NCBI RefSeq assembly: GCF_007556775.1
Contig: NZ_CP041742.1
Span: 1,688,001-1,752,000, forward strand
Length of the DNA stretch: 64,000 bases
From: Lysobacter lycopersici
Lineage (GTDB): Bacteria; Pseudomonadota; Gammaproteobacteria; Xanthomonadales; Xanthomonadaceae
Direction of reading: 5' to 3'
The notes beneath the pieces were generated by a model. That model worked only from the letters and a program-made list of their open reading frames with translations, did no database searches and was not told the origin of the DNA. Position numbers and translations under genes: made by a program. How positions within the stretch are numbered: position 1 is the stretch's first letter; each line of letters opens with the position of its first letter. This document shows positions 35,854-45,490 of this stretch, piece by piece.

Positions 35854-37773
35854 ATGCAGGGTTCGAATGCCAATCGCAGTGTGTTGCGGCGCCTCGCGGC
35901 GCTCGCGCTGGCGTGGCCGTGCGCCTGTTTCGCGGTGGGCTTCGTGCCGCCGGATGCGGTGGAACCGAAACCGCCGGCGCCAGCGGCCGAGTTCGACACG
36001 GTGTTCCAGCGCGTGGTCGGGCCCGCGTCGCTCGACGCCAGCACGCATGCGTACGAGGAGGACCTCGACCGGTTGCGCGCCCTGCTGCCGGACGTGGATT
36101 CCGCGCGCGAGGTGCGCTATCGCTCGGTGGACTGCGGCAGCACGCGCTGGAAGGACGTGGCGCGCGGCCTGGCGTATTCGGACCAGGCGCTGCAGGCGGC
36201 GAAGGACATCGGCGACCGCGCCTCGCAGGCGCGCGCGCTGGTCTGCCGTTCGAACTTCATGATGCTGCGCGACGGCAGCCGCCATGCGCTGCCCGACCTC
36301 GACCGCGCGCTGGACGTCCTGAAGGGGCAGAACGAGCCGCAACTCGAGGGCGAGATCCTGGTGATGCGCGCCGACCTGCGTTCGCTGATCGGCGAACAGG
36401 CGCAGGCGTTGCTCGACTTCCAGCGCGCGCGCGCCGCGTTCCGCGATTCGGGCATCGACCACGAAGTCGACCGCCTGCTGCAGGGCATGGCCACCGCGTA
36501 CCGGCGCATGGGCGATTACGCGCAGGCGGTGGACTATTTCGAACAGGCGCGTCCGCGATTGCAGGCGAAGCAGGATTTCGAGGGGCTTGCCGTCAACCTG
36601 ATCCAGCTCGGCTTCCTGCACGACGAGGCCGGCGCCCCGGACAAGGCGCGCACCGCGTTCGAGCAGGCGATCCGCGTCGCGTCGGCGCATGGCGACGAAG
36701 CCGACCGCAACGGCGCGCTGCTCGGCCTCGCCGAGGCGCAGATCGCACTCGACCAGCCGCAGGCCGCACGCGCGACCCTGCACGAGGCCGCGACGCGTTT
36801 CGCTGCCGCGCAGGACGATTCCAGCAACGACATGCTGTTGCTGCTCGGCGGCAAGGCGCTGGCGAAGCAGGGCCTGCACGCGGAAGCGCTCAAGCACTAC
36901 GATCTCGCGCAACCGCTGATGGAAGCCGGCGGCAACCTGCGCTACCTCGCCTTGCTCCAGCAGGCGCGTTCGGCGAGCGAGGAGGCGCTGGGGCGCAACC
37001 ACGACGCGCTGGCCTCGTTCAAGCGCTACAACGCCCTGCAGCAGGATCTGCAGGACAAGATGCGGCTGGAACAGGGGCGCCTGCTGCAATACGAATACGA
37101 AATCCGCCAGCGCGATTTCGAAAACCAGCGCCTGCGCGCCGAACGCAAGGCGCAGGCGCAACAGCTCACCGACCTGCGGCGCATCCGCAACTGGCAGACG
37201 CTGGCGATCATCTCCGGCCTGTTGCTCGCCTCGTTGCTGGGCGCGTTCGCATGGCGGCAATGGCGCAAGTCGCGGCGCCTGCGCGCGCTGTCGCTGGTGG
37301 ATCCGCTGACCGGCGCCGCCAGCCGGCGCGCATTCGATGCCGCCGCCGCGGATGCACTGGCCGCGGATCGGCGCGACGACAACGCGCTGTCGCTGCTCGC
37401 GCTGGACATCGACCGCTTCAAGGCCATCAACGACCGCTACGGCCATCCCGCCGGCGATCGCGTGCTGGCCGCGACGGTGCGTGCGTGGCAGGCGCTGCTG
37501 CGCGACCGCGACCTGCTCGCGCGCATCGGCGGCGAGGAGTTCGTGGTGGTGTGCCCGGATACGGTGGCGGGCAAGGCGCACGCCATCGCGAATCGCCTGC
37601 TCGACGCGACCGAGGCGCTGCGCTTCGACGACATCGATCCGGCGCTGCGGGTCGGGGTCAGCATCGGCGTCGCGCAGGCGCAGGCCGGCGATACCGTGGC
37701 GACCGTGCTCGCACGCGCCGACGCGGCGCTGTACCGGGCCAAGCAGGCCGGGCGTGGACGCGTCGAAATTTAG
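35854..37773 (+). CDS. TPR-GGDEF diguanylate cyclase
   Basis: The protein has 639 residues. A signal/anchor (about 10-30) leads to a periplasmic TPR array (about 100-400), a coiled coil (400-440), a transmembrane helix (446-467) and a cytoplasmic GGDEF domain (about 475-639). The active site is intact as GGEEF (559-563), and the inhibitory I-site RxxD is present as Arg550-Asp553. The enzyme should therefore make c-di-GMP under product feedback. The periplasmic TPRs probably sense a protein or envelope signal. GGGACGGG upstream is a modest ribosome binding site. Confidence 0.92.
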   Translation: MQGSNANRSVLRRLAALALAWPCACFAVGFVPPDAVEPKPPAPAAEFDTVFQRVVGPASLDASTHAYEEDLDRLRALLPDVDSAREVRYRSVDCGSTRWKDVARGLAYSDQALQAAKDIGDRASQARALVCRSNFMMLRDGSRHALPDLDRALDVLKGQNEPQLEGEILVMRADLRSLIGEQAQALLDFQRARAAFRDSGIDHEVDRLLQGMATAYRRMGDYAQAVDYFEQARPRLQAKQDFEGLAVNLIQLGFLHDEAGAPDKARTAFEQAIRVASAHGDEADRNGALLGLAEAQIALDQPQAARATLHEAATRFAAAQDDSSNDMLLLLGGKALAKQGLHAEALKHYDLAQPLMEAGGNLRYLALLQQARSASEEALGRNHDALASFKRYNALQQDLQDKMRLEQGRLLQYEYEIRQRDFENQRLRAERKAQAQQLTDLRRIRNWQTLAIISGLLLASLLGAFAWRQWRKSRRLRALSLVDPLTGAASRRAFDAAAADALAADRRDDNALSLLALDIDRFKAINDRYGHPAGDRVLAATVRAWQALLRDRDLLARIGGEEFVVVCPDTVAGKAHAIANRLLDATEALRFDDIDPALRVGVSIGVAQAQAGDTVATVLARADAALYRAKQAGRGRVEI

Positions 37774-37880
37774 AGATTTGACATCGCGGTGCCAGATCGC
37801 GATTCGTAATTTGTCGATCATGCGCGGCCATTCGGTTGCACATGACGACAATGAGATTCCGACTTGACTGGGTTGCTTTG

Positions 37881-38186
37881 CTAGGCGTGAAGCAATCTTG
37901 CCTTGGCATACAGCAGCACTGGAGCCAACAAGAATGCGATTGTGCCGCCTAGATAGGCCACGGGCGATCCGAAAGACTTACGCAAGAACCAGTAAGCGAG
38001 GAAGCTGAGTCCTGCAGCCGCACAGGTCATCGGCAGGAACAGCAACACATATGGAACCGCAACCATTGTTTCCGGCGCGCCGATTGCCGCGGCGATGACG
38101 ATTCATGCGGGCACCAGGGCAAGAAAGGCGAAATAAGCGATGGCGATCCAAGGGGTCTTGGATCCTGCGCGCGTGGACTCACTCAT
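37881..38186 (-). pseudogene. Small two-helix membrane protein interrupted by an in-frame TGA
   Basis: Reading from ATG 38186 (preceded by GGAGTTGAGG, a good ribosome binding site) gives MSESTRAGSKTPWIAIAYFA..., then a TGA at codon 28 (38103-38105). The same frame continues IVIAAAIGAPETMVAVPYVL and on to a stop at 37881, 101 codons in all. Both halves are hydrophobic and read like one polytopic protein with three helices. A CGA-to-TGA or TGG-to-TGA change would explain it. Alternatively only the C-terminal 61-residue ORF (from 38066) is expressed. Composition is less GC-rich than the neighbours. Confidence 0.55.
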
Positions 38187-38273
38187 CCTCAACTCCAATG
38201 GCAACCCGTTTTCACGGTGCATGCGCCGCGATTCATGCCATTCCGCACCTGGCTTCGACTGCGCGATCGACGT

Positions 38274-39458
38274 TCACCGGCTTTCGCAGAACGTCCCGGC
38301 GCAGGTCAGCGTATTGAAGTCGTACAGCACCGAATGGCCGAGGTTGCCGGTCGGCCTCGACACCCCCTTCGGCACGAAGAACGTGGCCGAATGCGCGCCG
38401 TACAAACCTGCCGGCAAGCGGAACGGTTTCAACACGACATAGCCGTTGTGCACCGTCATGCGCCCCGGCTGCGCGCCACCGGCGATCGGCGGCACGTCCG
38501 CCTGCGGCCGCGATGCGCGCGCGGCGATCCACGCATCGGCATCGGACTGCATCGCCTCGCGCAGCCACCCGCGCGACACCGCGTAGGCCAAGCCGGCCTC
38601 GCCCGCGGCCATGGATTCGGCGATGCGGAACGCGTCGTCATCCTGCGCCGAGGCGTCGGTGATCATGCCGCCCGCCGCCGCACCGACCAGCACGCTACCC
38701 TGCGAAGCCGGATACAGCATGTCGATGCCGCGCCCGAACGCGCGCCGCGCGATCGGGTTGAGGGTCGGCGCCTTGTCCGCAGTGACGTAGAAATAGCCGC
38801 ACGGGCCCTTGTTGTCGTAGGTGCTCACGATCAGCGGCACGCCTTTCGGCAGGCCGGTGACGACTTGCTTGTGGTAACCGCCGACCAGCACCGCCACGAT
38901 CCGCGTTCCGCTCGTCCAGCCGATGTGCCAGACGGTGGGATCGTAGCTGCCGAGCATCAGCGCGACCGCTTCGCCGGGCTGGTTCACGCCGACATCGATG
39001 CGCCCGGCTTCGTTGCCGCTCTGGTCGATCTGCATGCCGAGCTTGCGTCCGGAATACGCGCCCGCGGCGTACAGCTTGAACGGCTGTTTCGCCGCATCGA
39101 GCATCGGGAACGCGCAACCGTTGGCGGATGCCGCCTCGGTCGCGATCATCGGCGCGTCGAACGGCTTGGTCGCGCCCGGCATCGCGGCGGGTTCGACTGT
39201 GGGCGCCTGCGCGACCGGCGTGGAGGCTGGTGAAACCGCTTCATCCGGCTGAGCGGTGATCGGCGCATCGCCTTGCGCGCGGGCGGCGACCGCATCGGGC
39301 TGCGCTTCATCGGCGGGCGACGCCATGCCGTCGTGTTGCATCCACAACAACGCACCGGCGAGTGCCGCCAGCGCCAGCAGCGCTGCCGCGAGTTTCCAGC
39401 GCAACGACGATGCGTCGCGTTCCTCGTCGCCGCCGCTGATCGTGCCGTTGCGGTTCAT
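38274..39458 (-). CDS. Membrane-anchored protein of unknown function, coupled to glnB
   Basis: The protein has 394 residues. The ATG at 39458 overlaps the glnB stop (ATGA); the longer in-frame extension upstream would run through glnB in another frame and is rejected. One transmembrane helix (about 23-41) precedes a Pro/Ala/Glu linker (45-95) and a periplasmic domain with Cys pairs ([24 protein letters not shown]). Blocks such as [20 protein letters not shown] and [17 protein letters not shown] are not in a family I recognise. Translational coupling to PII is striking but gives no function. Confidence 0.72.
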   Translation of the reverse strand: MNRNGTISGGDEERDASSLRWKLAAALLALAALAGALLWMQHDGMASPADEAQPDAVAARAQGDAPITAQPDEAVSPASTPVAQAPTVEPAAMPGATKPFDAPMIATEAASANGCAFPMLDAAKQPFKLYAAGAYSGRKLGMQIDQSGNEAGRIDVGVNQPGEAVALMLGSYDPTVWHIGWTSGTRIVAVLVGGYHKQVVTGLPKGVPLIVSTYDNKGPCGYFYVTADKAPTLNPIARRAFGRGIDMLYPASQGSVLVGAAAGGMITDASAQDDDAFRIAESMAAGEAGLAYAVSRGWLREAMQSDADAWIAARASRPQADVPPIAGGAQPGRMTVHNGYVVLKPFRLPAGLYGAHSATFFVPKGVSRPTGNLGHSVLYDFNTLTCAGTFCESR

Positions 39459-39793
39459 AGCGCATCCGCATCCAGTTCGCCGGTGCGGATGCGCACCACG
39501 CGTTCCAGGTCCCAGACGAACACCTTGCCGTCGCCGATCTTGCCGGTGCCGGCGGATTTCATGATCGCCTCCACTACCGCGTCGACCTGATCGTCGGCCA
39601 CCGCGATCTCCAGCTTCACCTTCGGCAGGAAATCGACCACGTACTCGGCGCCGCGGTACAGCTCCGCGTGGCCCTTCTGCCGACCGAAGCCCTTGACCTC
39701 GGTCGCGGTGATGCCGGCCACGCCGACCTCGGCCACCGCCTCGCGCACGTCGTCGAGCTTGAACGGCTTGATCACCGCCATCACCATCTTCAT
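39455..39793 (-). CDS. glnB: Nitrogen regulatory protein P-II
   Basis: Trimeric PII signal protein reporting 2-oxoglutarate, ATP/ADP and (via uridylylation) glutamine status. It has 112 residues from ATG 39793. The T-loop reads [20 protein letters not shown] with the uridylylation Tyr51 intact. The C-terminal [12 protein letters not shown] and RIRTGE blocks bind ATP. No amtB or glnA is adjacent; the only coupled gene is the unknown membrane-anchored protein downstream. Confidence 0.95.
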   Translation of the reverse strand: MKMVMAVIKPFKLDDVREAVAEVGVAGITATEVKGFGRQKGHAELYRGAEYVVDFLPKVKLEIAVADDQVDAVVEAIMKSAGTGKIGDGKVFVWDLERVVRIRTGELDADAL

Positions 39794-39921
39794 CCGCGCT
39801 TTCCTCCCCTCGCTGGCACGATAATAGGAAATCCCCGACGCCGGCGCGCGGCCTTGGCCGAATGCCGGGGAATGCGACCTGCGCCACGCTGGCACCGGAC
39901 CCGCCAACACGGAAATTCGCC

Positions 39922-40170
39922 ATGATCGACCTCGCCCAACTCGACGACCTCGCCCGCCGCCTCAGCGGCCTGGTGCCGCCCGGAATGCGCGAAGGCCGCG
40001 AGGAGTTGCAGCAGAACTTCAAGTCCGTGCTGCAGTCCGGCCTCGCCCGGCTCGACTTGGTGACGCGCGAGGAATTCGACGTGCAGCGCGCGGTGCTGCT
40101 GCGCACGCGCGAAAAGCTGGAAGCGCTCGAGCGCGAAGTGCAGGCGCTCGAATCCGCGACGACGCGCTGA
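39922..40170 (+). CDS. ubiK: UbiK-type ubiquinone biosynthesis accessory factor (BMFP/YqiC)
   Basis: Small coiled-coil protein of 82 residues: [20 protein letters not shown] at the N-terminus, [20 protein letters not shown] in the middle and a C-terminal helix with [15 protein letters not shown]. UbiK (YqiC) binds UbiJ and lipids to support aerobic ubiquinone synthesis; ubiJ and ubiB lie at 56-58 kb in this window. ubiK-comM adjacency is common in xanthomonads and pseudomonads. Confidence 0.9.
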   Translation: MIDLAQLDDLARRLSGLVPPGMREGREELQQNFKSVLQSGLARLDLVTREEFDVQRAVLLRTREKLEALEREVQALESATTR

Positions 40171-40180
40171 AGCCGCCGCC

Positions 40181-41686
40181 ATGGGTCTCGCGCTCGTGCA
40201 CAGCCGTGCACGCGACGGCGTGTCCGCGCCCGCGGTCACGGTCGAAGTGCACCTCGCCGGTGGATTGCCGCGCATGTCGATTGTTGGCCTGCCGGAAGCG
40301 GCGGTGCGCGAAGCCAAGGATCGCGTGCGTGCGGCGATCCAGTGCGCGCAATTCGAATTCCCGGCGCGCTGCATCACCGTCAACCTCGCGCCCGCGGACT
40401 TGCCCAAGGACGGCGGGCGCTACGACCTGCCGATCGCGCTGGGCGTGCTCGCCGCGAGCGGACAGGTGCCGCTGGAAGCGTTGCGCGATTGCGAATTCCT
40501 CGGCGAACTCGGCCTGACCGGCGAAGTGCGCGCGGTCGACGGCAGCCTGCCGGCGGCGCTGGCTGCCTCGCGCGACGGACGCAAGCTGGTGGTGCCGTTC
40601 GCGAACGGCGGCGAAGCCGCGCTGGCCTCGAACAGCGACGTGCGCAGCGCGCGCACGCTGTTGCAGGTGTGCGCGGCATTGTCCGGGCGCATCGAACTGC
40701 CGCAGGCCGAACCCGAATCCTGGCCGCCGATGCCGGTGCCCGACCTCAGCGACGTCTGCGGCCAGGCGCATGCGCGGCGCGCGCTGGAAATCGCCGCCGC
40801 CGGTGAACATCACTTGCTTTTGGTCGGCCCGCCAGGTTGCGGGAAAACCCTGCTGGCTTCGCGCCTGCCCGGCCTGTTGCCGGAACTGGGCGAAGACGAA
40901 CGCCTGCAGGTCGCGGCCATCGCTTCGGTCGGCGGCCGTCGCGCGGATGCACGGCGCTGGGGATCGCGTCCGTTCCGCAGTCCGCACCACACCGCGAGCG
41001 CAGTCGCATTGGCCGGCGGCGGTTCGGTGCCGCGCCCGGGCGAGATCTCGCTCGCGCACCACGGCGTGCTGTTCCTCGACGAATTGCCGGAGTGGTCGCG
41101 CAATGCGCTCGAAGTGCTGCGCGAACCGCTGGAATCCGGGCGCGTCACGATTTCGCGCGCGGCGCGGCAATGCGAATTCCCCGCGCGCTTCCAGCTGGTC
41201 GCGGCGATGAATCCCTGCCCCTGCGGCTGGGCCGGCGATCCATCGGGGCGCTGCCGCTGCGGCATCGAGGCGGTGCGCCGCTACCGTTCACGCATCTCCG
41301 GGCCGTTGCTCGACCGCATCGACCTGCAGGTGGAAGTGCCGCGGCTGGCGCCGGCGGAATTGCGCATGGGCCAGGTGCCAAACGAATCCAGCGCGGAGGT
41401 GCGCGCACGCGTCGTCGCCGCGCGCGAACGCATGCTGGCGCGGGCGGGCACGCCGAACGCGCGCCTCGACCAGGCGCAGACGCGCGAGGCCTGCCGGCTT
41501 GAAGCCGCGGACGAAGCGCTGCTGGAACGCGCGATGGACGGGCTGCAACTGTCGGCGCGCGCGCTGCACCGCATCCTGCGCGTTGCGCGCACGATCGCCG
41601 ACCTCGACGGCAGCGCCGCGATCCGCACCCCGCACCTCTCCGAAGCGCTGGGCTACCGCCGTTTCGAACGCGCGCTGGCGGGCTGA
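40181..41686 (+). CDS. comM: ComM/YifB family Mg-chelatase-like AAA+ ATPase
   Basis: The protein has 501 residues. An N-terminal ChlI-like domain (about 1-170, with VEVHLAGGLPRMSIVGLPEA) precedes an AAA+ module with Walker A GPPGCGKT (216-223) and Walker B GVLFLDELPEW, then the Mg_chelatase_C part (about 400-495). ComM helicase drives branch migration during integration of transforming DNA. It starts 10 bp after ubiK. Confidence 0.94.
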   Translation: MGLALVHSRARDGVSAPAVTVEVHLAGGLPRMSIVGLPEAAVREAKDRVRAAIQCAQFEFPARCITVNLAPADLPKDGGRYDLPIALGVLAASGQVPLEALRDCEFLGELGLTGEVRAVDGSLPAALAASRDGRKLVVPFANGGEAALASNSDVRSARTLLQVCAALSGRIELPQAEPESWPPMPVPDLSDVCGQAHARRALEIAAAGEHHLLLVGPPGCGKTLLASRLPGLLPELGEDERLQVAAIASVGGRRADARRWGSRPFRSPHHTASAVALAGGGSVPRPGEISLAHHGVLFLDELPEWSRNALEVLREPLESGRVTISRAARQCEFPARFQLVAAMNPCPCGWAGDPSGRCRCGIEAVRRYRSRISGPLLDRIDLQVEVPRLAPAELRMGQVPNESSAEVRARVVAARERMLARAGTPNARLDQAQTREACRLEAADEALLERAMDGLQLSARALHRILRVARTIADLDGSAAIRTPHLSEALGYRRFERALAG

Positions 41687-41718
41687 TCGCGTTTCCACGC
41701 GGCACGGCTACACTGGCC

Positions 41719-43485
41719 GTGAACGCGGAGATGCCACTGGAAGTCCTGCACGCCATCGACATCCGCCTGCTCGGCGGCGCCTTGCTGGTCCTCGCCGGCA
41801 TCGCATCGTCGTTGCTCGCGCGCCGTTTCGGCGCGCCGCTGCTGCTGGTGTTCCTCGCCCTCGGCTTGCTGCTCGGCGTCGACGGCCCCGGCGGCATCCG
41901 CTACGACGACACCCGCTTCACCTACTTCGTCGGTTCGCTCGCGCTGTGCGTGATCCTCTTCGATGGTGGCCTGCAGACGCGCGCGGCGCAGGTGCGCGGC
42001 AGCGTCGCACCCTCGTTGGTGCTGGCGACGGTGGGCGTGGTGCTGACCGCGGCCATGACCGGCCTCGCCGCGCACTGGTTCCTACAACTCGCGCCGCTGC
42101 AATCCTTGTTGCTCGGTTCGGTGCTCGCCTCCACCGACGCCGCGGCGGTGTTGTTCCTGCTCCGCGCCGGCGGCCTGCACCTGGAACGCCGCACCACCAG
42201 CACGCTGGAAATGGAATCCGGCGCGAACGACCCGGTCGCGATCTTCCTCACCATCGGCCTGACCTCGTGGATCGCCGTGGGCGGCGGACACGGCGGCGTG
42301 GTCGCGCTGGCGATCGAACTGGTCTGGGCGATGGCGGCGGGCATCGCGCTGGGCTATCTCGGAGGACGCCTGATCGTGTGGGCGCTGAACCGCTTCGTGC
42401 TGCCCTCCGGCCTGCCGCCGTGGCTGGCGATGGCCGGCGCGGTCGCGTTGTTCGCGATCACCAACCGCATCGGCGGCAGCGGCTACCTCGCGGTCTACCT
42501 CGCCGGCATCGTGGTCGCGAACCGGCCGCTGCGCGCGCGCGGCGAGGTGATGTCGGTGCAGAACGCGACCACCTGGTTCGCGCAACTGGTGATGTTCCTG
42601 CTGCTCGGCCTGCTGGCGGCACCACGGCAACTGCTTGGCGTGCTGTGGCCGGCCCTCGCGGTGGCCGCCTCGCTGATGCTGGTGGCGCGACCGCTGGCGG
42701 TGCTGCTGTGCCTCACCCCGTTCCGCTATCGCGCCGGCGAAATCGGCTTCATCGGCTGGGTCGGCCTGCGCGGCGCGGTCAGCATCTTCCTCGCCTCGAT
42801 CCCGTTGCTGGCGAAACTGCCGAACGCCGGCCTCTACTTCAACGTCGCGTTCGTGGTCGTGCTCGCATCGCTGCTGGTGCAGGGCTGGTCGCTGGCGCGC
42901 GCCGCGCACCTGTTCGGCGTCGCGGTGCCGCGCACCGATCCGGACACGCGCCGCATCCAGCTCGATCTTCCCGGCCAGCTCGAATACGACCTGGTCGGTT
43001 ACCGCATCGCCGCCGGCAGCGCGGCCCTGCACGGCGCGCCGCTGCCCGGGCGCGTGCGCCTGGCGATGCTGGTGCGCGAGGGCAAGGTGCTGTTGCCCGA
43101 ACACGCCGGTGCCTTCGCCGCCAACGATTACGCCTATTTCCTCAGCCCAGCCGGACAGGCGCACCGGCTCGACTGGCTGTTCGCCGAAGGCCGCGCCGCG
43201 CGCGCCGCCGAACAGGAAACCTTCGGCCTGTTCCTGCTGCCCGGGGACGTGCCGCTGGGCGAACTCGCGCAGTTCTACGGCCTGAAACTGCCGCCGCGCT
43301 TCGCCGCGATCACCGCCGCCGATCTGTTCGAACAACGCTTCGACGGCAATCCGCAGGTCGGCGATCGCCTCGCGCTGGGACGCGCGCTGCTGGTGGTGCG
43401 CGCCTTGCGCGACGACCGGGTCGAACGCGTGGGCCTGAAGTTCACCGGGCTCGGCGAACGCCTGATCACCGGCGGCAAGCGCTAG
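41719..43485 (+). CDS. Potassium/proton antiporter, CPA1 family (NhaP2/CvrA-like)
   Basis: The protein has 588 residues from a GTG start; ATG 41731 (MPLEVLHA) is an alternative. About 12 transmembrane helices (residues 1-400) carry the CPA motifs LASTDAAAVLFLL and METESGANDP-type block read here as LEMESGANDPVAIFLT. A cytoplasmic RCK_C/TrkA-C region (about 410-500) and a CorC_HlyC-like terminus (about 500-588) complete the NhaP2 layout. It exports K+ for H+ to protect against high potassium. A good terminator hairpin follows at 43504. Confidence 0.9.
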   Translation: MNAEMPLEVLHAIDIRLLGGALLVLAGIASSLLARRFGAPLLLVFLALGLLLGVDGPGGIRYDDTRFTYFVGSLALCVILFDGGLQTRAAQVRGSVAPSLVLATVGVVLTAAMTGLAAHWFLQLAPLQSLLLGSVLASTDAAAVLFLLRAGGLHLERRTTSTLEMESGANDPVAIFLTIGLTSWIAVGGGHGGVVALAIELVWAMAAGIALGYLGGRLIVWALNRFVLPSGLPPWLAMAGAVALFAITNRIGGSGYLAVYLAGIVVANRPLRARGEVMSVQNATTWFAQLVMFLLLGLLAAPRQLLGVLWPALAVAASLMLVARPLAVLLCLTPFRYRAGEIGFIGWVGLRGAVSIFLASIPLLAKLPNAGLYFNVAFVVVLASLLVQGWSLARAAHLFGVAVPRTDPDTRRIQLDLPGQLEYDLVGYRIAAGSAALHGAPLPGRVRLAMLVREGKVLLPEHAGAFAANDYAYFLSPAGQAHRLDWLFAEGRAARAAEQETFGLFLLPGDVPLGELAQFYGLKLPPRFAAITAADLFEQRFDGNPQVGDRLALGRALLVVRALRDDRVERVGLKFTGLGERLITGGKR

Positions 43486-43503
43486 GCGAATCCCGGAAAT
43501 GCA

Positions 43504-43525
43504 ACGGGCGGCCGAAGCCGCCCGT
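43504..43525. terminator. Bidirectional hairpin terminator
   Basis: Stem ACGGGCGGC / GCCGCCCGT with a CGAA tetraloop, placed between the convergent antiporter gene and the gene at 43554. No U-tract follows on either strand, so efficiency is uncertain. Confidence 0.65.
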
Positions 43526-43553
43526 GCGTGGACGTCGGGATGCGACGATCCGG

Positions 43554-44048
43554 TCAGTTGCCGGACTTGGTTTGAACGGTCGGCGCCATTTCGCGCATCT
43601 GTTCCTGGGCATCCTTCGCGCGCGCATTGCGCTCGGCAACGGTTTCGCAACGCTTGCTCACGATATTGGTGCCGATCTTGCGTTCGCGATAGCAGATCAG
43701 GCGGTTGCCTTCGTCCGACAGCAAAGTCGCCTTGATCACGTCGAGCGAATTGGAAAGGCTGGTCTTCTGGTCGAGGGTCAGCTGATCCAGCGAATCCACG
43801 CCGGAGAGCATGCTGAACACGCTGTCCTGGGCGCGCTTCATCTTCGCGATATCGGCTTCGCTGAAGCGGGAATATTCGCCGGTGGGGCTGTCGAGCTTGG
43901 AACGCAGGTCCTTCTGCACATGCAGGATCTCGGACACGGTCTGCGGCTGGTCCTGCGACTGCGGATCGGTGGTGTCGGCAAAAGCCACCGCGCTGCAGAA
44001 GAACAGCGACATGGAAAGGACGAGCGCGATGCGGCGTTGGAATTTCAC
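43554..44048 (-). CDS. Secreted hypothetical protein
   Basis: The protein has 164 residues from a GTG at 44048 that gives a clean signal peptide (MKFQRRIALVLSMSLFFCSA, cleavage near AFA). An in-frame ATG at 44150 would add 34 residues before the signal and is less likely. The mature protein is mostly helical, with RFSEADIAKMKRAQDSVFSM and QMREMAPTVQTKSGN; a Cys pair (LICYRER, SKRCETVAER) may form a disulfide. I recognise similar uncharacterised proteins of Xanthomonadaceae but no function. Confidence 0.72.
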   Translation of the reverse strand: MKFQRRIALVLSMSLFFCSAVAFADTTDPQSQDQPQTVSEILHVQKDLRSKLDSPTGEYSRFSEADIAKMKRAQDSVFSMLSGVDSLDQLTLDQKTSLSNSLDVIKATLLSDEGNRLICYRERKIGTNIVSKRCETVAERNARAKDAQEQMREMAPTVQTKSGN

Positions 44049-44194
44049 GACGGTTCCCCGGGGAACGTGGAGGTCCGGGCATGACAGCACAACCTGGCGG
44101 GCAAGTCCAATGACCGAAGTCACCGTTTTTGCCTGCCTTTCCGGCGTCTTCACGCGGGCGCATTGATCAAGCTGAACAAGGTTGGCGCTGGACG

Positions 44195-45385
44195 TCAGTC
44201 TGCGTCATCCCTTGTCGTCGCCGGTTCCCACACCACGCCGTTCGGGTCGAGCTCCATCGTCTCCATCGTGTCGCCGCGCCAGCCGAAGCCGCACACCGCG
44301 AGCGCGCCCTCACGCAGCGGGTCGAGGCCGAACGCGGCCTCCAGCGGTTTCTCGTTGATCGCCGCGGTGATGAAGGCGCCGAGCCCGGCTTCGGTGGCGG
44401 CCAGGTACAGCATCTGCGACAGGTGCCCGGCCTCGAGCGCGACCACGCGATAGCCCTTCATGTGCCGGCGGTATTTCCAGAACGTGCGGTCGAAGCGGGG
44501 CGCCAATGCCACCGCCACGTGCGCGTCGGCGAACCAGTGCTGCTGCGCCACCGCCTGCATCAGGAATTCGCGCAACGGCAGTTCCGGCGCGGGCAAGGGT
44601 TCGAGCGCATGCGCGGTGGCGTGGTAGTGGTACAGCCCCGGCGCGAGTCCTTCGACGTGCTGCACGAGCAGGTAGGCCTCGGTCGGGTGCAGGCCGCCGC
44701 CGGAAGGACTCGACTTCTTCAGGAACGCGGTGTCCTCGCCCACCCGCACTTCGGCCTGCGCCGCGAATACGCGCTGCATGAGTTGCGAAAACAGGTCGAA
44801 CGGCAACGCACGTGACGGATCGAAATTGCGGCAGGTCGCGCGCCGCGCGAGCAAGTCATCGAAGTCGTTGCCGGCGACGCGCGCGAGCGGGATGCGCGCA
44901 TCCGAATCGCCGACGGCATCGGCTTCCGGCGGCGGCGCACCCAGCACCTCGCGCATCTCGACCGCGGTTTCGGTGCCGCTGTCCTGCATGTTCTGCACCG
45001 CATCGGCGTCGTCCCAGCGGGTGAAGGCGTGCAACGTCGCCGCCAGCGGGTGCCAGTGCGCGCCGCGCAGGCGCTCGTCGCGTTCGCGATGCGTGGCATG
45101 CGCGCGGGTCGAGCCGATCGCCAATCCCGCCTTCAGCAAGCGTCGCAATGCGGGTCGCGCTTCGGCCGGCAATTCACTGGCGGACATCCAGCGTTCGGGG
45201 CTGAGTTCGCCGAGCAGTTCGCGTTCGACGGCATCGACCTCGACTTCCTCGCCCAGGTGCGGCGCCAGCGCGACCCAGCGTCGCGTCCGCGCGAGGCCGT
45301 CGCCGCCGGCAAGCAGCGAGGTGAGGTCGAAGGCGGTGTCCTCGCGTGGTTCGAGGTAGAGGGTGGCGCAGCGGCGGACGCGCAT
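44195..45385 (-). CDS. SagB-related peptide maturation dehydrogenase (TIGR04511-type)
   Basis: FMN nitroreductase-fold enzyme of 396 residues; ATG 45385 matches the family start MRVRRCATLYLEPREDTAFD. An N-terminal winged-helix-like part (about 1-120) precedes the SagB domain (about 165-396): ARRATCRNFDPSRAL, SSPSGGGLHPTEAYLLV, LYHYHATAHAL and EAGLGAFITAAINEKPLE. SagB enzymes oxidise azolines to azoles in peptides. This subgroup is, as I recall, the family named putative peptide maturation dehydrogenase that always travels with the precursor next door. Here it diverges from that precursor gene with 105 bp between the starts. Confidence 0.85.
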   Translation of the reverse strand: MRVRRCATLYLEPREDTAFDLTSLLAGGDGLARTRRWVALAPHLGEEVEVDAVERELLGELSPERWMSASELPAEARPALRRLLKAGLAIGSTRAHATHRERDERLRGAHWHPLAATLHAFTRWDDADAVQNMQDSGTETAVEMREVLGAPPPEADAVGDSDARIPLARVAGNDFDDLLARRATCRNFDPSRALPFDLFSQLMQRVFAAQAEVRVGEDTAFLKKSSPSGGGLHPTEAYLLVQHVEGLAPGLYHYHATAHALEPLPAPELPLREFLMQAVAQQHWFADAHVAVALAPRFDRTFWKYRRHMKGYRVVALEAGHLSQMLYLAATEAGLGAFITAAINEKPLEAAFGLDPLREGALAVCGFGWRGDTMETMELDPNGVVWEPATTRDDAD

Positions 45386-45422
45386 GGCGATGGTTTCGGT
45401 GGAGCGACGCGCCACGTTACGG

Positions 45423-45452
45423 TTGCCGTCGCCGCCCGGGCAAGGCTAGAGT
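45423..45452 (+). promoter_or_regulatory. Candidate promoter of the modified-peptide gene
   Basis: TTGCCG (45423-45428) and TAGAGT (45447-45452) are spaced 18 nt and end 38 bp before the peptide ATG, which has a GGGGAAAGGGG ribosome binding site. It lies in the divergent region shared with the dehydrogenase. Confidence 0.4.
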
Positions 45453-45490
45453 CGCGCAACGCCCGCGACGGGCACAGGGGAAAGGGGAAC

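Noticed and set aside
45386-45490. Strong regulatory dyad between the dehydrogenase and precursor genes
   Set aside because: Only a weak promoter-like TTGCCG/TAGAGT pair is visible; no inverted repeat stands out.
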